Below are positions 53,201 through 64,000 of a DNA stretch of 64,000 nucleotides, piece by piece. Positions within the stretch are counted from its first letter, which is position 1. Each line of letters opens with the position of its first letter. The notes below the pieces were generated by a model, which was given only the letters and a program-made list of their open reading frames with translations, did no database searches and was not told the DNA's origin. Source of the DNA: Dama dama (Eukaryota > Chordata > Mammalia > Artiodactyla > Cervidae); the NCBI RefSeq assembly GCF_033118175.1, contig NC_083693.1, positions 24,747,981 through 24,811,980 on the forward strand. The letters run 5' to 3'. Position numbers and translations under genes: made by a program.

Positions 53201-53902
53201 ACCTTGTGGGAATTTTTGGCCAAGAGCGAATGAGGTCTGCTCTTCAGAAATGGTAGGCATTGAACACACACATACTCCCCTCCATTTGTGCCCCGCGAAT
53301 AGAAAAACGTGCACAGTGTTTATGACGTGGATCTTGGCTTCCTAGGGTATTCCTGGATAAACAAAGGCAGGCTTCGTGGTTCGATGGCCCACAAGCACTG
53401 TCTCTTCCTCAAACTTTTATTTAAACAGGTGTCTTGGAAAGTACAGGGCTGAGAATAGATGAAACATTGGGCAAGATAAGCCTAGGTGCTCAGTATCTTA
53501 ACTGGGGAGTCCAGTGTTGTTCAGCCACTCATAGGGACAAAAGAAGCAACTGGAAGCAGCAGCAAGGATGGAGAAGGAGTCAGACCTGGGGCGCCAGCTC
53601 TGCAGCAGAGAACAAGCAGGGAACCGGTGTCCAAATGGCTCAGAAGGCAGAAGGAGCAGAATCACTACCCACCAGAGGAAAGCTGAGCAGTTAAAAATGC
53701 TCCAGACAGGCACCCCTGCTTTCCCTGCTTTCCCAGCAGCAAGGATGTTTGGGGACCCCACTTGTGAGCACCGTGACTCAAGCATTGATGTGCAGCGGGG
53801 AGCATCTCTGACGAAACCTTTTAGCTCTGATGAAATCAGGCTTTGTGCTCATCATAGACGCATCCACAACACCTCTGGCCTTATACTCATGAAACATATT
53901 TA
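53201..53902. other. single-copy stretch
   Basis: No repeat recognised. Frames up to 140 codons (53568-53990) run into the DNA transposon and show no domain. Confidence 0.45.
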
Positions 53903-54387
53903 TAGTAAGTCCCCTACATATGAACAAGTTCCGTTCCAAGAGCACATTGGCAAGTCTAATTTGTTTGTAAGTCCAACAAAGTTAGCCTAGGTACCCAACT
54001 AATGCAATCGGCTATATAGTACTGTACTGAAAAAGGTTTATAATACTTTTCACAAAAATAATACGTTAAAAAACAAACACACACAAAAAAGAAAACATTT
54101 TCAATCTTATAGTACAGGTCCTTGAAAAGTACAGGAGTGCAGTACAACGGCCGGCCTGCAGGGGCTGGCATGGAGTGAACAGGCCAGAAGAGCTCCTGAT
54201 GGAGGAGGGAGAGGAGGTGGGAGACAGTAGAGCTGAAGGACTGTCAACAATAGGAGACGGAGTGCAAGCTGTCATTTCACTCACGACTGATGACGGCGTG
54301 AGTTCTGGTTCTTTGCTGGAACCAGATGCACGGTTGCATTTTTGAAAGCTTGAAATTTGAAGGTTCGCGTGTGGAGGACTTACTGTA
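53903..54387. mobile_element. pogo/Tigger-like DNA transposon, internally deleted
   Basis: Left end TAGTAAGTCCCC (from 53903) and right end GGACTTACTGTA (to 54387) form inverted terminal repeats over about 22 bp with a few mismatches, bordered by TA. The interior is AT-rich, with a serine/proline-rich minus-strand frame (54066-54284) that may be a transposase tail. Length is about 485 bp, so it is non-autonomous. Superfamily is inferred from end sequence and TA target. Confidence 0.7.
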
Positions 54388-54847
54388 TAGTACGTGACAT
54401 AGTGGGGGTTTGCAAATGGGGCCGTTTAGCACGTATTGGGAATACAGTCTCTTGTAGTCAGGCTCCTGAACAAGCAATGGTTTTCAAAACAGTTTATAAA
54501 TAGATTCTTTCCTGAGGTGGATGGAGAAGGAGAGGGTGTGGCAGAAAGGAACAAATTCCCCGACTGGTATGAGGACTCATGAGTTTTAAGAGAATTGATG
54601 TTCTAATCTCATCTGTTTTCCTTTTTAAGCCAACTCTCTTTCCTTCTAGCTAGGGAGAGATCTGTTTGGTTTGTCCAGCTGTTGAGTCCACCTTCAGAAA
54701 GAAAATTAAAAATATAAAAAGGTAAAAATGATCAGAGAATATGATAGACGTGAAAGACAAAGAAAGGAGATTCTAGCCAAGAACTGTGGGTGACTCTCGG
54801 AGGAAAATAAAAACGTCAGAAACAGAAACAGTAACTGCAGGCTTACA
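54388..54847. other. single-copy stretch
   Basis: Nothing recognised. Confidence 0.4.
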
Positions 54848-55055
54848 CTGTCCGGGTCGACAACCCTAGCTGCATATCAGGATCACTGGATGGTTTCTTT
54901 AAGAAATTCAGTTTCCCAGACCCGCTTAGAGTCTGGCTTAAGTATGCTCTGGCTTAAGGAAAGTTAGGATATTGCTTGTTTTTGTTTTTTAAATAAACTC
55001 CTCAGCTGATTCTAATACACAGCCAGAATTGAGAACCAAAGCACTGAATAAAAAT
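54848..55055. mobile_element. MER5A-like hAT MITE
   Basis: 'gctgcatatcaggatcactg', 'cagctgattctaatacacag' and 'gccagaattgagaacca' are MER5A landmarks. Confidence 0.75.
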
Positions 55056-55090
55056 TTGCCCAATGAAAAGAAAATCTTCACTCTTCAAAT

Positions 55091-55322
55091 TTATGTGTTG
55101 TGTTATGCTAAGTCCCTTCGGTCATGTCCGACTCTGTGCGACCCTACAAACTGCAGCCTGCCAGGCTCCTCTGTCCATGGGATTCTCCAGGCAAGAACAC
55201 TGGAGTGGGTTCCCACTTCCTCCTCCAGGGGATCTTCCCTGACCCAGGGAACAAACCCTCGTCTCTTGTGTCTCCTGCACTGGCAGGCAGGTTCTTTACC
55301 ATTAGCACCACCTGCGAAGCCC
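55091..55322 (-). mobile_element. Bov-tA SINE
   Basis: 'gctaagtcccttcggtcatg' to 'agcaccacctgcgaagcc'. TSD CTTCAAAT at 55083-55090 and 55323-55330. Confidence 0.94.
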
Positions 55323-55504
55323 CTTCAAATCCATAGTGTTTACCAAATTTCAAGCAAAGTTCACCTCATTCTAACACTGTCTTAATTTCAAAGAGAAAAT
55401 TTTAATATAAGCTATTAACATAAGAACAAAACTTAGTACTTTCATAGACTATTTCCCTGCCACTTTAAACTACAGGAGATAATTTGCCGGAATCTTAAGG
55501 GAGG

Positions 55505-55665
55505 GGCTATAGTGTAACTGCTCAGGCTCCAGAATCTAAAAGTCTTGACTAGGTTTCTCTGCCATTTACTACCTGAATCATCTCGGGCAAATTGGTAAGA
55601 TTAAATGAAATCTTGTGTTTAAAGTAACCAAAGCCGAGCATATAATCCTCAGTGAGGGTTAGGTT
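55505..55665 (+). mobile_element. MIR SINE fragment
   Basis: 'gctcaggctccagaatctaa', 'tgccatttactacctgaatc', 'gccgagcatataatcctcag'. Confidence 0.75.
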
Positions 55666-56090
55666 TTTATCTATTATTTTCTTATTTTAATAATTTTGTT
55701 ATTTTAAAATACAAAGCTTCATAGAAAGACTGAAAATAAACATTGGATAAAAAAAAATATATACCATGTTCTATAATGCCAATTGTCATCAAATTAACTA
55801 GTAATGTAACTGCATAAATATAAATGCAATTTGTAGTGGAATTAAACTATAATTCCTATCCAAATTCCAACAGGATTTTTTCTTAACTCAATATGATGAG
55901 AAAAACAACCTTTGTTTTCCTGAGCTTTTGCCTAGTCATTTTACAATTTGATAATCCTGTCCAGAGTCTGGACAATTAAAAAAGGATTGAGTTTCGGATT
56001 CCCTCTGTAAGTTCCTACTTTGCTTTTTCCAGGATCCCTTTTAAAATAACTAATTAGAGTTAAGCCCATGAAAAATTAGTGACCTTCATC
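55666..56090. other. AT-rich stretch
   Basis: Strongly A/T-rich; could hold decayed L1 but nothing is assignable. Confidence 0.4.
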
Positions 56091-57060
56091 CATATATATA
56101 TATACAATGGAATATTAAGTTCAGTTCAGTTCAGTCGCTCAGTCATGTCCGACTCTCTGTGACCCCATGAATCGCAGCAGGCCAGGCCTCCCTGTCCATC
56201 ACCAATTCCCGGAGTTTACTCAAACTCATGCCCTCGAGTCGGTGATGCCATCCAGCCATCTCATCCTCTGTCGTCCCCTTCTCCTCCTGCCCCTAATCCC
56301 TGTCAGCATCAGGGTCTTTTCCAATGAGTCACCTCTTCACATGAGGTGGCCAAAGTATTGGAGTTTCAGCTTCAGCATCAGTCCTTCCAGTGAACACCCA
56401 GGACTGATCTCCTTCAGGATGGACTGGTTGGATCTCCTTGCAGTCCAAGGGACTCTCAAGAGTCTTCTCCAACACCACAGTTCAAAAGCATCAATTTTTC
56501 AGCACTCAGCTTTCTTCACAGTCCAAGTCTCACATCCATACATTACCACTGGAAAAACCATAGCCTTGACCAGACAATGGAATATTACTCGACCATAAAA
56601 AGGAACAAATGTGAATCAATCGAACTAAGGTGGATGGAACTAGAGCATGCTCTACAGGGTGAAGAAAGTCAGAAAGAGAAAAACAACATATATTAACGCA
56701 TATATATGGAATCTAGAAAAATGCTACTGATTAACCTATTTGCAGATGTAGTGACAGACCCATGGACATAACTAGGGAAGGATAGGGTGGGACAATTAAG
56801 AGAGCAGCACTGACATATATACACTAGCATCTGTGAAATACATAGCTAGTGGAAGCTGCTCTATAACACAGGGAACCCAGCCTGGTGCTGTGTGATGACC
56901 TCGAGGGGTGGGTTGGGGAAGGGAAGGCTCGAGAGGGAGGAGATATATGTTTAGTTATGACTGATTCTCATTCTTATATGGCAGAAACCAACACAACACT
57001 GTAAATCAATTATCCTCCAATTTTCAAAAAATTAATTAATATAAATAAAATAACCAGATA
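56091..57060 (+). mobile_element. L1 3' end split by BovB
   Basis: 'tatatacaatggaatatta' before and 'attactcgaccataaaaagg' after BovB read as one ORF2 C-terminus; then 'gtggaagctgctctataaca' and 'aacacaacactgtaaatcaa'. Confidence 0.93.
56118..56573 (-). mobile_element. BovB 3' end in L1
   Basis: Reversed BovB with TTCAG tail repeats at its start, 5'-truncated after 'aaccatagccttgaccag'. Perfect 14-bp TSD ACAATGGAATATTA at 56104-56117 and 56574-56587. Confidence 0.97.
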
Positions 57061-57242
57061 GAAAAATTAGCAACTTCTGGCCCAACCACCTTATAAGTAA
57101 TAGGTGCTTACTACATCATCCTCTGTTTCCTGCTGGATCATGACCTGGGACAGAAGACTGCCCTTCCCACCCCCCCACCACGGTGCCCACTCACTTCCTT
57201 GGTGCGGGTGTATTGAAACTGCACCTTCAATCAAAACCCACC

Positions 57243-57420
57243 TCTGAAACCCAAAGCTGTTCTGGGACAACCTAAAGGGGTGGGGTGGGGAGGGAGGTGG
57301 GAGTGAGGTTGAAGGGGAAGGGGACATATGTATACCTATGGCAGATTCATGTTGATGCATGGCAGAAACCATCACAATATTGTAATTATCCTTCATTTAA
57401 AAGTAAAATTTTTAAAAATT
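57243..57420 (+). mobile_element. L1 3' tail
   Basis: 'ggggtggggtggggagggag', 'acctatggcagattcatgtt', 'accatcacaatattgtaatt'. Confidence 0.88.
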
Positions 57421-57632
57421 TAGTAAGCCACCCCTGAAGTTCCCCTTCCCCAAAGTGGAACCTCAGATGCTGAGGGAGCCACTTGCCAATCCTATGCAGA
57501 TGGTTTGTACCCCCTCATTCAGCAGGTCATAGTTTGCATATTCTTAATTCAATACACCAGCTCTGGCTTCTCAACACATTTGGCAACATAACTCAGTAAT
57601 TCACCTGGAAGAATAAATGGGTGAAAATACCC

Positions 57633-57832
57633 AAGTGAAAGTCACTCAGTCATGTCCAACTCTTTGTGACCCCATGGACTGTAGCTCACCAGGCTCCTCT
57701 GTCCATGGAATTCTCCAGGCAAGGATACTGGAGTGGGTTGCCATTCCCTTCTCCAGGACATCTTCCCGACCCAGGGATCAAACTCTGATCTCCTGCATTG
57801 CATGCAAATTCTTTACCATCTGAACCAAATAC
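57633..57832 (-). mobile_element. Bov-tA SINE
   Basis: 'aagtgaaagtcactcagtca' to 'ttctttaccatctgaacca'. The last head bases are missing. Confidence 0.92.
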
Positions 57833-58042
57833 CAAAGGAACATTTTAAAAGTAAGACTGAAGAGGGATCTGTACTTCTAGACATTAAAGCAGAACATAGA
57901 AGTATAATAATTACATGAGTTTGAGACAGAGAGATCAAACAGAGCAAAATATACAGGTGGGTTTTCCACTCAGTGGGGAAGGGAGTATTCACTACGTGGT
58001 ACGGAAAGACTGATCACCAACAGTTTAAATGAACTAAAATAG

Positions 58043-58255
58043 AGCTGGGCTCCCCTGTGGCTCAGTGGTAAATAATCCACCTGCCAATGCAGCAGGTTTG
58101 ATCCCTGGGTTGGGAAGAGTCTCTGGAGAAGGAACTGGCAACCCATTCCAGTATTCTTGCCTGGGAAATTATGCAGACGGAGGATCCTGGTGGGCTACAG
58201 TCCATGGGGTCACAAAGAGTCGGACAGGACTGAGTGACTGACCAACAACAAAATA
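58043..58255 (+). mobile_element. Bov-tA SINE
   Basis: 'gctgggctcccctgtggctc' to 'actgagtgactgaccaacaa'. A short deletion removes part of the tRNA-like stem. Confidence 0.92.
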
Positions 58256-58289
58256 GAGATTAATTCCCTACCTCCCACCAGAAGATTAT

Positions 58290-58900
58290 AATAAAGTGAA
58301 AATGATTAATAGCTCACATATAAAATTAAAATGGCAAAAACAGTCCAAATTTACAGGGTAAGGAAAAACTTGAGCATGAAAAGAATGCAATTTTAACTGA
58401 AAACACTAACAATATGAATACGTAAAAATTAGATTGCTTCATGGCAAGAAGACCATATAAGTACAAAATTAAAGGCAAATAGATTGGGAACATGATTACA
58501 GTAATTATGAGTCACCGATTTAGTAACCTCAATACGCACAGAGCTTTTACTAACAAATATGGAAAACACTAACACTCAATTTTAAATGGACAAAGGACAT
58601 GGAAGGACAATGCTTAAAAAAAGGAAATGCAATTCGTCAATAAGCAAAGTGCTCAATCACATTAGCAATCAAATGCATGAAAAGTAACATCTTGTTTCAA
58701 TGAACAAATTGACCACGTTTTATTTTTTCCATAATTAAACATCAAGGATGCATTGAGGGGCATTCATACATTGCTGGTTGTAGGGCAAATTAGCACCATG
58801 TTCTGAAAAGTAACTTGGCAGTATGAATAAAGAGCTTTATAATATATAAGTTTTACTATTTTCCAAATCTTATTCAATAGCAAATACTATCAAGCTAAGC
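58290..58900 (+). mobile_element. old L1M ORF2 fragment
   Basis: 'aaatggacaaaggacatgga', 'attagcaatcaaatgcatga', 'attcatacattgctggttgt' follow L1 ORF2 3' order. Frame destroyed. Confidence 0.75.
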
Positions 58901-59908
58901 AGAAAAAATTAGTAAGCATAAAGAAACCATTGACCTGGATGACAAACTTGAATAGTTCCTAATTTCACCAACAGATTTGGGTAATTTCAAATTCCCTTGT
59001 AAACATGAGTCTTGGAATAAGTCACATTCTGTGTGTTATTAATATAATAGTTTACAACAACCAGAGCCAGAGTGGGGGGATTTGTCATCTGCTAAATTCA
59101 GGCAACTCAGCAAGTGGCCCCGACCTAAACAGGAGAATGAATGGATTTCTCACCAGAACTTTGTACTCAGACTAGACCTCAGGCACATTTTATCCTTTTC
59201 CCTCATCCAGTTTAACCACTGAATCTCTCCCTGAGATTAAGAAAAGATTTATCATTAACAACAACAACAAAAAAATAGCTCACCACCGGGAAACTCTTAT
59301 TCCCCTAGAAATGCCAACCAAAGGAGCAAAGGCTCCTTGCAAAGATATACTCAGTAGCAGCATTTTATTTTTGTGCTTTGGACCCCGCCTTATCCTAAAA
59401 AGTGGAGCATCCTGGGTCAGCTCCCCACAGAGGATCCCATCTGCTGCCAGCCAGACAGAGGCTGGGGATTAGGAGTAAGCGCTGGGAGCCCCAAGCAGAT
59501 CAGCCAGCATGCCCACACCCCTGGGCCCTGCCTCCACACCGGGAGAGCTGATTAGCTACTGCATGAAATGTGCCAGGCTCCAAGCAGAGTTGAAGGGAGG
59601 CAGGAAGGAGCTAGGAAGAGGGTCCGGAAGTGGAGGAAGGCAGCAGATTGATCCTGTCTGTTCAAACTGGAATGTTGAGTGACGCAGAAGCACAACAATA
59701 ATTACGGTAACAGGGAGACGTCTCTCCCAGCATTGCCCTGGTCTATACCGGCCCCTCTAATGCCGGCGGTTCCCAGGTATGCTGCTTTTTTAGGGCAAGG
59801 TTCAGCTCACCTTAGCTTCTTGCAGCACTGAGGAGCCTCTCAGAGAGGGGCAACTGGGTCCCAGCTCACACCCACCAGCTGGCCATGCATCCAGCCACTA
59901 CTTCAAGT
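58901..59908. other. single-copy block
   Basis: About 1 kb without a recognised repeat. The segment 59370-59780 is G/C-richer, with TGACGCA and AATAATTA-type cores, and could be regulatory; no exon is supported. Confidence 0.45.
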
Positions 59909-59989
59909 ATTGGGCTGGCCAACAAGTTCTTCCAGGTTTTTCTGCAGCATCCTATGGGGAAGCGCAGATGAACTCTTTGGCCAACCCAA
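59909..59989. mobile_element. mariner MITE
   Basis: Inverted ends 'ttgggctggccaa' and 'ttggccaacccaa' flank an 80-bp element with 'aagttcttccaggtttttct', matching the ruminant/mammalian mariner MITE pattern. TA precedes it; the right TA is mutated. Confidence 0.88.
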
Positions 59990-60571
59990 CAGATTTCCCC
60001 CTGCTGTGATTTAGCTACTGTTTAGGCAGCCCTGGGGGGTGCCTGCTCCTCCCCTAAGCTTTATGCTTCCTCCCAAGAAGACTTCAGTACCTTCCAAAGC
60101 CTCAGTGAATGGACAAGAAAAAGGTCCTTTTCTTCCCTTGGCACTGTACCACCATCCATGTTTCCCTACTGGTATGGGCTACTCTACTAAGCCTCCTACT
60201 TGCCAAAATTTCCAGACTCAAAGGAGGCACTCTGCGTCTTCATTGCTCTAAACTCCGGGGAACACGTCAAGTCCTCCAAGCTCAATACACTCCAGCAGAA
60301 CCACAAGGGGGTGGAGCATCTGCTGGTACAAGAGGCCCCATGTCCCTCTTTGCAAGCATATCCAGTCTGCGTAAGGGAATCTCTCAAAGTCCCTTCACTT
60401 GACTTCATGGGAAGCAAACAGTCCTTCACTTCAAGCAAGTACTTTCTACAGGTGAAGAGTCCATAGATTATGCCTTCTTTTCCATCTCTATGCCTATATA
60501 GACCTGGAGGCTTAGAGTTGAGGGCTCCAAGGCCAGATTTGATACCTCTTGGAAAGTCCTGAGGGGCCTCA
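59990..60571. other. single-copy stretch
   Basis: Nothing recognised. Overlapping frames of 70-130 codons on both strands (60039-60588) lack domains. Confidence 0.45.
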
Positions 60572-60581
60572 GTTATCTGTG

Positions 60582-60797
60582 TGTGCATGTTCAGTCACAT
60601 CCAATTCTTTGCAACCCCATGGATTGTAGCCCACCAGGCTCCTCTGTCCATGGGATTTCCCAGGCAAGAATACTGGAGCAGGTTGCCATTTCCTTCTCCA
60701 GGGGATCTTCCCAACCCAGGGACTGGACCTGCATTTCCTGTGTCTCCTATATTAGCAGGTGGATTCTTTACCACTGAGCCATCCGGGAAGCCCCCTG
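60582..60797 (-). mobile_element. Bov-tA SINE
   Basis: 'atgttcagtcacatccaatt' to 'gccatccgggaagcccc'. TSD GTTATCTGTG / GTTATTTGTG at 60572-60581 and 60798-60807. Confidence 0.94.
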
Positions 60798-60894
60798 GTT
60801 ATTTGTGGCTCAGTGTAAAAAGCAGAGTGCCTAAAACTTCATATTTTCAGGTTTGCCCTCTGAATGCTTATTCTGGGATGATAGAAAATTTCCA

Positions 60895-61273
60895 TAAAGA
60901 AGGCTGAGTGCCGAAGAATTGATGCTTTCAAATTGTGGTGCTGGAGAAGACTTTTGAGAATCCCTTGGACAGCAAGGAGATTAAACCAGTCAATCTTAAG
61001 GGAAATCAACCCTGAATACTCATTGGAAAGACTGATCCTGAAGTTCTAATATTTTGGCCACCTGATATGAACTCATTGGAAAAAATTTCCCTGATGCTGG
61101 GAAAGACTGAAGGCAAAAGGAGAAGAGGGCAGCAAAGGATGAGATGGTCAGATGACATCACCGATTCAATGCACACGAGTTTGAGCAAACTCCGGGAGAT
61201 GGTGAGGAACAAGGAGGCCTGGCATGCTGCAGTCCATGGGTCAGACATGACTTAGCAACTGAACAACAACAAC
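60895..61273 (+). mobile_element. BovB 3' end
   Basis: 'aagaaggctgagtgccgaag', 'gtggtgctggagaagacttt', ending 'cttagcaactgaacaacaac'. 12-bp TSD AGAAAATTTCCA at 60883-60894 and 61274-61285. Confidence 0.95.
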
Positions 61274-61339
61274 AGAAAATTTCCACTCAACTTCCTGTTA
61301 TATAAATAACTTGCTGTGACAGTTCGAGTTATTATTCCC

Positions 61340-61768
61340 AATTCTCCCCAATGGAATACAATTATAACCCACACTCTTAGCCAAATAATGTTGCAGTGTT
61401 TTCCACTGTGAGAAATGTGTACTTTCTCACTTTGTTGATGCTGGGTTTGGAGATGTTGTTTGCTTTGGCCAATGAAATGTCAGCAACAGGGTATGCACAG
61501 AGGCTTTCAATTTACTTTTACAGTTAGGCTACCATTTGCCGTCAGAAGGACACATCTCCAGCAGCTGCGTGTAGCATCCAAGGAGCTGGATGAGAGAAAC
61601 ACAGAGCAGGTCTGCACCTGACCTGCAACATGAAGGAGAGCCTGTCTATCTGACTGGCAAACTCATGAGTGAGTTAAATAAAGTTTGTTGTGTCAGTCAC
61701 TGAGAGATCTGGGGATGTTTGTTATGCAGCATTATTATTCTCAGGCAGTAATAGCTGACTGATACACT
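61340..61768 (+). mobile_element. MLT1-type LTR
   Basis: 'gctttggccaatgaaatgtc', 'gtgagttaaataaagtttgt', 'tgttatgcagcattatta', 'tagctgactgatacac' match the 3' two-thirds of an MLT1 LTR. Confidence 0.82.
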
Positions 61769-61769
61769 T

Positions 61770-62160
61770 GGTATCTGCCCAACGTTATGCTGAGCACTAT
61801 GGTGCGTGCGTGCTCAGTTACTCAGTTGTGTCCAACTCTACAACCCCACGGACTGTAACTACCAGGCTCCTGTGTCCACGGGATTTCCTCGGCAAGAATA
61901 CTGCCATTTCGTACTCCAGGGGATCTTCCCAACTCAGAGATCGAACTCCTGTCCCAAGTCTCCTGCAGCAGCAGACGATTCTTTACCACTGAGCCACCAG
62001 GGAAGTCCTGAGCACTGCAGTACCTCATTTAATTTCTTTCTCTTCACAACTGTATGAGACAGTTAAGATAAATACTTTATTTATCCTACAGATAAGAAAA
62101 GTGATGCACAGAGCCTATAAGCACAATTAGTAAGGGAAGGAGACAAGCTTTAAATCCAGT
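61770..62160 (-). mobile_element. MIR SINE split by Bov-tA
   Basis: 'ttatgctgagcactat' before and 'cctcatttaatttctttctc', 'cctacagataagaaaagtga' after the SINE. Confidence 0.8.
61799..62007 (-). mobile_element. Bov-tA in MIR
   Basis: 'gcgtgctcagttactcagtt' to 'gagccaccagggaagt'. 9-bp TSD CTGAGCACT at 61790-61798 and 62008-62016. Confidence 0.95.
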
Positions 62161-63115
62161 CATCCAACCACAGTGGGAACATGAAACAGGAAGAGAGAGA
62201 AGTACAGCTCTAAGCTCTTCAGGGTCTGTATTCCGGGACTGACTTTGGACTCAGAGCTGCAAGGCTCTCAGCATAAGATTGACTAGATCCCAGGAGCCAA
62301 GGCAACGTTTCCAGCTCTGTCAGTGCGTGCAGAGAAAATGAGACAGGCTTCCCTTCCAGAATGCATGACCCATCCCTGAACTTTGAGGAGGGGAAGTGCC
62401 AAGGGGAATTCTAACCGAGGAACAAGCCTGCCTTTGTGAAGAGCAGTCATCCACTGTTCTGCATGGGATTGCACGGCACGTCTCATTCTCTACCTTTTTA
62501 GACATTCTAAGCAAATATCTCTGGCTTTTTCTTTTAAAAACGATTACACAGTTGCCAGCTGCTAGGCTTATACAAGTAACCTGATAATAGCAAAGCAGTA
62601 TGCTGTCCAGCGTTCAAACGCCGCCACACCACAACAAAGCAGGCTGGAGTGCCGGTTCTCCTTCACAACCTGCAAACCGAAGCAGCACAAGTGAAAGCCA
62701 CCCACTCTCCCCATTTCAGGGGAGCAGAGCAGCAAGACGTTTGGTCCCAAGATGGATTTTTTTGTCTCTTCCAATTTCCAAGATGTTCTGCGTGCAGGGA
62801 GAATGTGAAGTCACGTTCTTTGGCAGAATAACTCATCGGTGTGATTCAATGACGCACTCCCTTCTTTAACCAAAGTTAGTACCCCTGATGGCCAGCAGTG
62901 GGGCTTACAGGTCTTTAAGTTACAGACAAGCCAGCAATTCAGAAGACAAGGATCGAGTCTTCCTTGCGCACCACTAACCCCAATGCCTAGCATGGTGGGC
63001 AGTCAATCAGTATTTGTTGAATATGGATGTAAAGGGGATTTCAGGGATGGAGGGGAATCTACCTTTGAATTCTTCATATTCTAATTCTTAAAATGCAAGA
63101 ATAGGGAAAGCATGG
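62161..63115. other. single-copy block
   Basis: About 0.95 kb with no repeat recognised. Frames of 60-89 codons on both strands overlap each other; none has a domain. Confidence 0.45.
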
Positions 63116-63345
63116 GACTTCCCTGGTGGTCCAGCAGTTAAGAAGCTGCCTTGCAACGTAGGGGACAGAGGTTCAATCCTTGGTCAGGGAACTAATATCC
63201 CACATGTTATGGAACAGCTAAAGACCCCAAGCCACAGCTAGAGTTTCAGGTGCTGCAAACGAAAGATCTTGCATAACGCAAGAAAGACCTTGTGTACCAC
63301 AACTAAGACCCAATGCAGCCAAATAGATAAATAAATATTTTTTTA
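63116..63345 (+). mobile_element. CHR-type SINE
   Basis: 'gggacttccctggtggtcca', 'ggtcagggaactaatatccc', 'caatgcagccaaatagataa'. Confidence 0.92.
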
Positions 63346-64000
63346 AAAGAGTAGGACAAGAAAGAACAGAGTTATGAAACTCAGAATCCCTTAGAAAAGA
63401 AGGCAAGATGAAGACACAGGCAGACTTTAACGTCTTTGATACACACCAACCAAGCTAATAGTTTATAATCTTTATTTAAGCAAGAGAAGTCAGTTCAGTA
63501 TCTGTGGCAGACATTGGGGGTTTCCATGATCAATAACCAATTCCCCTTCTTTTGGTAACAAATCCTCAATTTCCCTTTGAGGAACTCCTCTTCCCTCGCA
63601 CCATGTGGGACTCACAGAGTGGTCTCCAGGACAGGGATGTGACCCCAGTGGGGCCAACCAGATTTTCTTGATCCCAGAAAGGGAATCCTGAGCTGGGCAC
63701 CCAAAGTCAAAAGCGGTGGGGGACTCAAGCCCCTTGGAAGTGTTTCCAAATAGACCATCTATTAGCAAAGGAGCCAGCTAGACTTTCCCCAGACATACTG
63801 GAAATTTCCCCAAAACACAACATGGAATTTACATCAGGACTCCAGCACTCCATTTCATTGTTTTGCTCTTTCAGCTAAGCCCCTTCTCCTGAAACCTTCA
63901 TTAAACACTAGCACAGAGCAGAAGAGAGAACTCCAGGCTGGAAAAGGGGCTCTGATCATAAATCTGCCACAGGAAATAATGTTATCTCCCCTAAAGGGGC
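63346..64000. other. single-copy stretch to window end
   Basis: Nothing firmly recognised. 63560-63780 has a faint LTR-like order ('gggatgtgaccccagtgggg', 'ccaaccagattttcttgat') but too weak to call. Confidence 0.4.

Overview
This window reads as nuclear DNA of a pecoran ruminant (cattle, bison, sheep, goat or deer; the species cannot be fixed from the text). The diagnosis rests on dense BovB (RTE-class) LINE fragments, Bov-tA and Bov-A2 SINEs, CHR-type tRNA-Glu-derived SINEs, and ruminant L1 3' ends. I find no convincing protein-coding gene, rRNA gene, functional tRNA gene, CRISPR array or bacterial-style operon. The open reading frames are almost all retrotransposon coding remnants, antisense shadows of BovB, or translations of SINEs. 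The window is intergenic or deep intronic.

Layout. 0-7 kb: MIR, L2, BovB and Bov-tA fragments around short single-copy stretches. 7-11.3 kb: an old L1 block, a HAL1/L1M element in sense orientation with MER20 inside it, an LTR piece, then about 2.2 kb of antisense L1M. 11.4-14.2 kb: a MIR broken by an L1 end, a 1-kb single-copy block with a motif cluster, and a close inverted Bov-tA/Bov-A2 pair. 15.0-16.2 kb: the longest BovB copy, carrying the C-terminal part of its reverse transcriptase with both catalytic motifs damaged. 16.2-17.4 kb: unassigned block. 17.4-24 kb: L1 ends, BovB and LTR pieces, each broken by SINEs. 24.9-26.1 kb: single-copy. 26-36.5 kb: L1 ends, MER5A-type hAT remnants with nested SINEs, and a triply nested locus at 35.5-36.5 kb that contains a fold-back inverted duplication. 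36.5-48 kb: mainly single-copy, with a CpG-enriched block near 41.7 kb and a 22-bp minisatellite near 45.4 kb. 48.6-52.8 kb: MLT1/MST-type LTRs broken by SINEs, and a locally duplicated 150-bp LTR piece. 53.9-54.4 kb: a pogo/Tigger-like DNA transposon. 55-64 kb: more L1, BovB, Bov-tA, MLT1 and MIR, a mariner MITE at 59.9 kb, and single-copy flanks.

How the parts relate. The elements form a readable stratigraphy. Mammal-wide MIR, L2, MER5A, MER20 and MLT1 copies are repeatedly split by ruminant SINEs, BovB or L1 ends, and many insertions keep recognisable 8-14 bp target-site duplications (TSDs). Bov-tA and Bov-A2 share their 3' part with BovB, so they are taken to depend on BovB machinery. No BovB or L1 copy here is full length or active-looking.

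Limits. Repeat family names come from recognition by eye, not a library search. Most boundaries are good to about 5-20 bp; those backed by a TSD are exact. Single-copy stretches may hold enhancers or exons that only cross-species alignment or RNA data could show. I did not find a clear undescribed system. The most unusual structures are the local LTR-piece duplication (51.4/52.4 kb), the fold-back in an L1 3' UTR (36.1 kb), the CpG-enriched block (41.7 kb) and the Tigger-like element.
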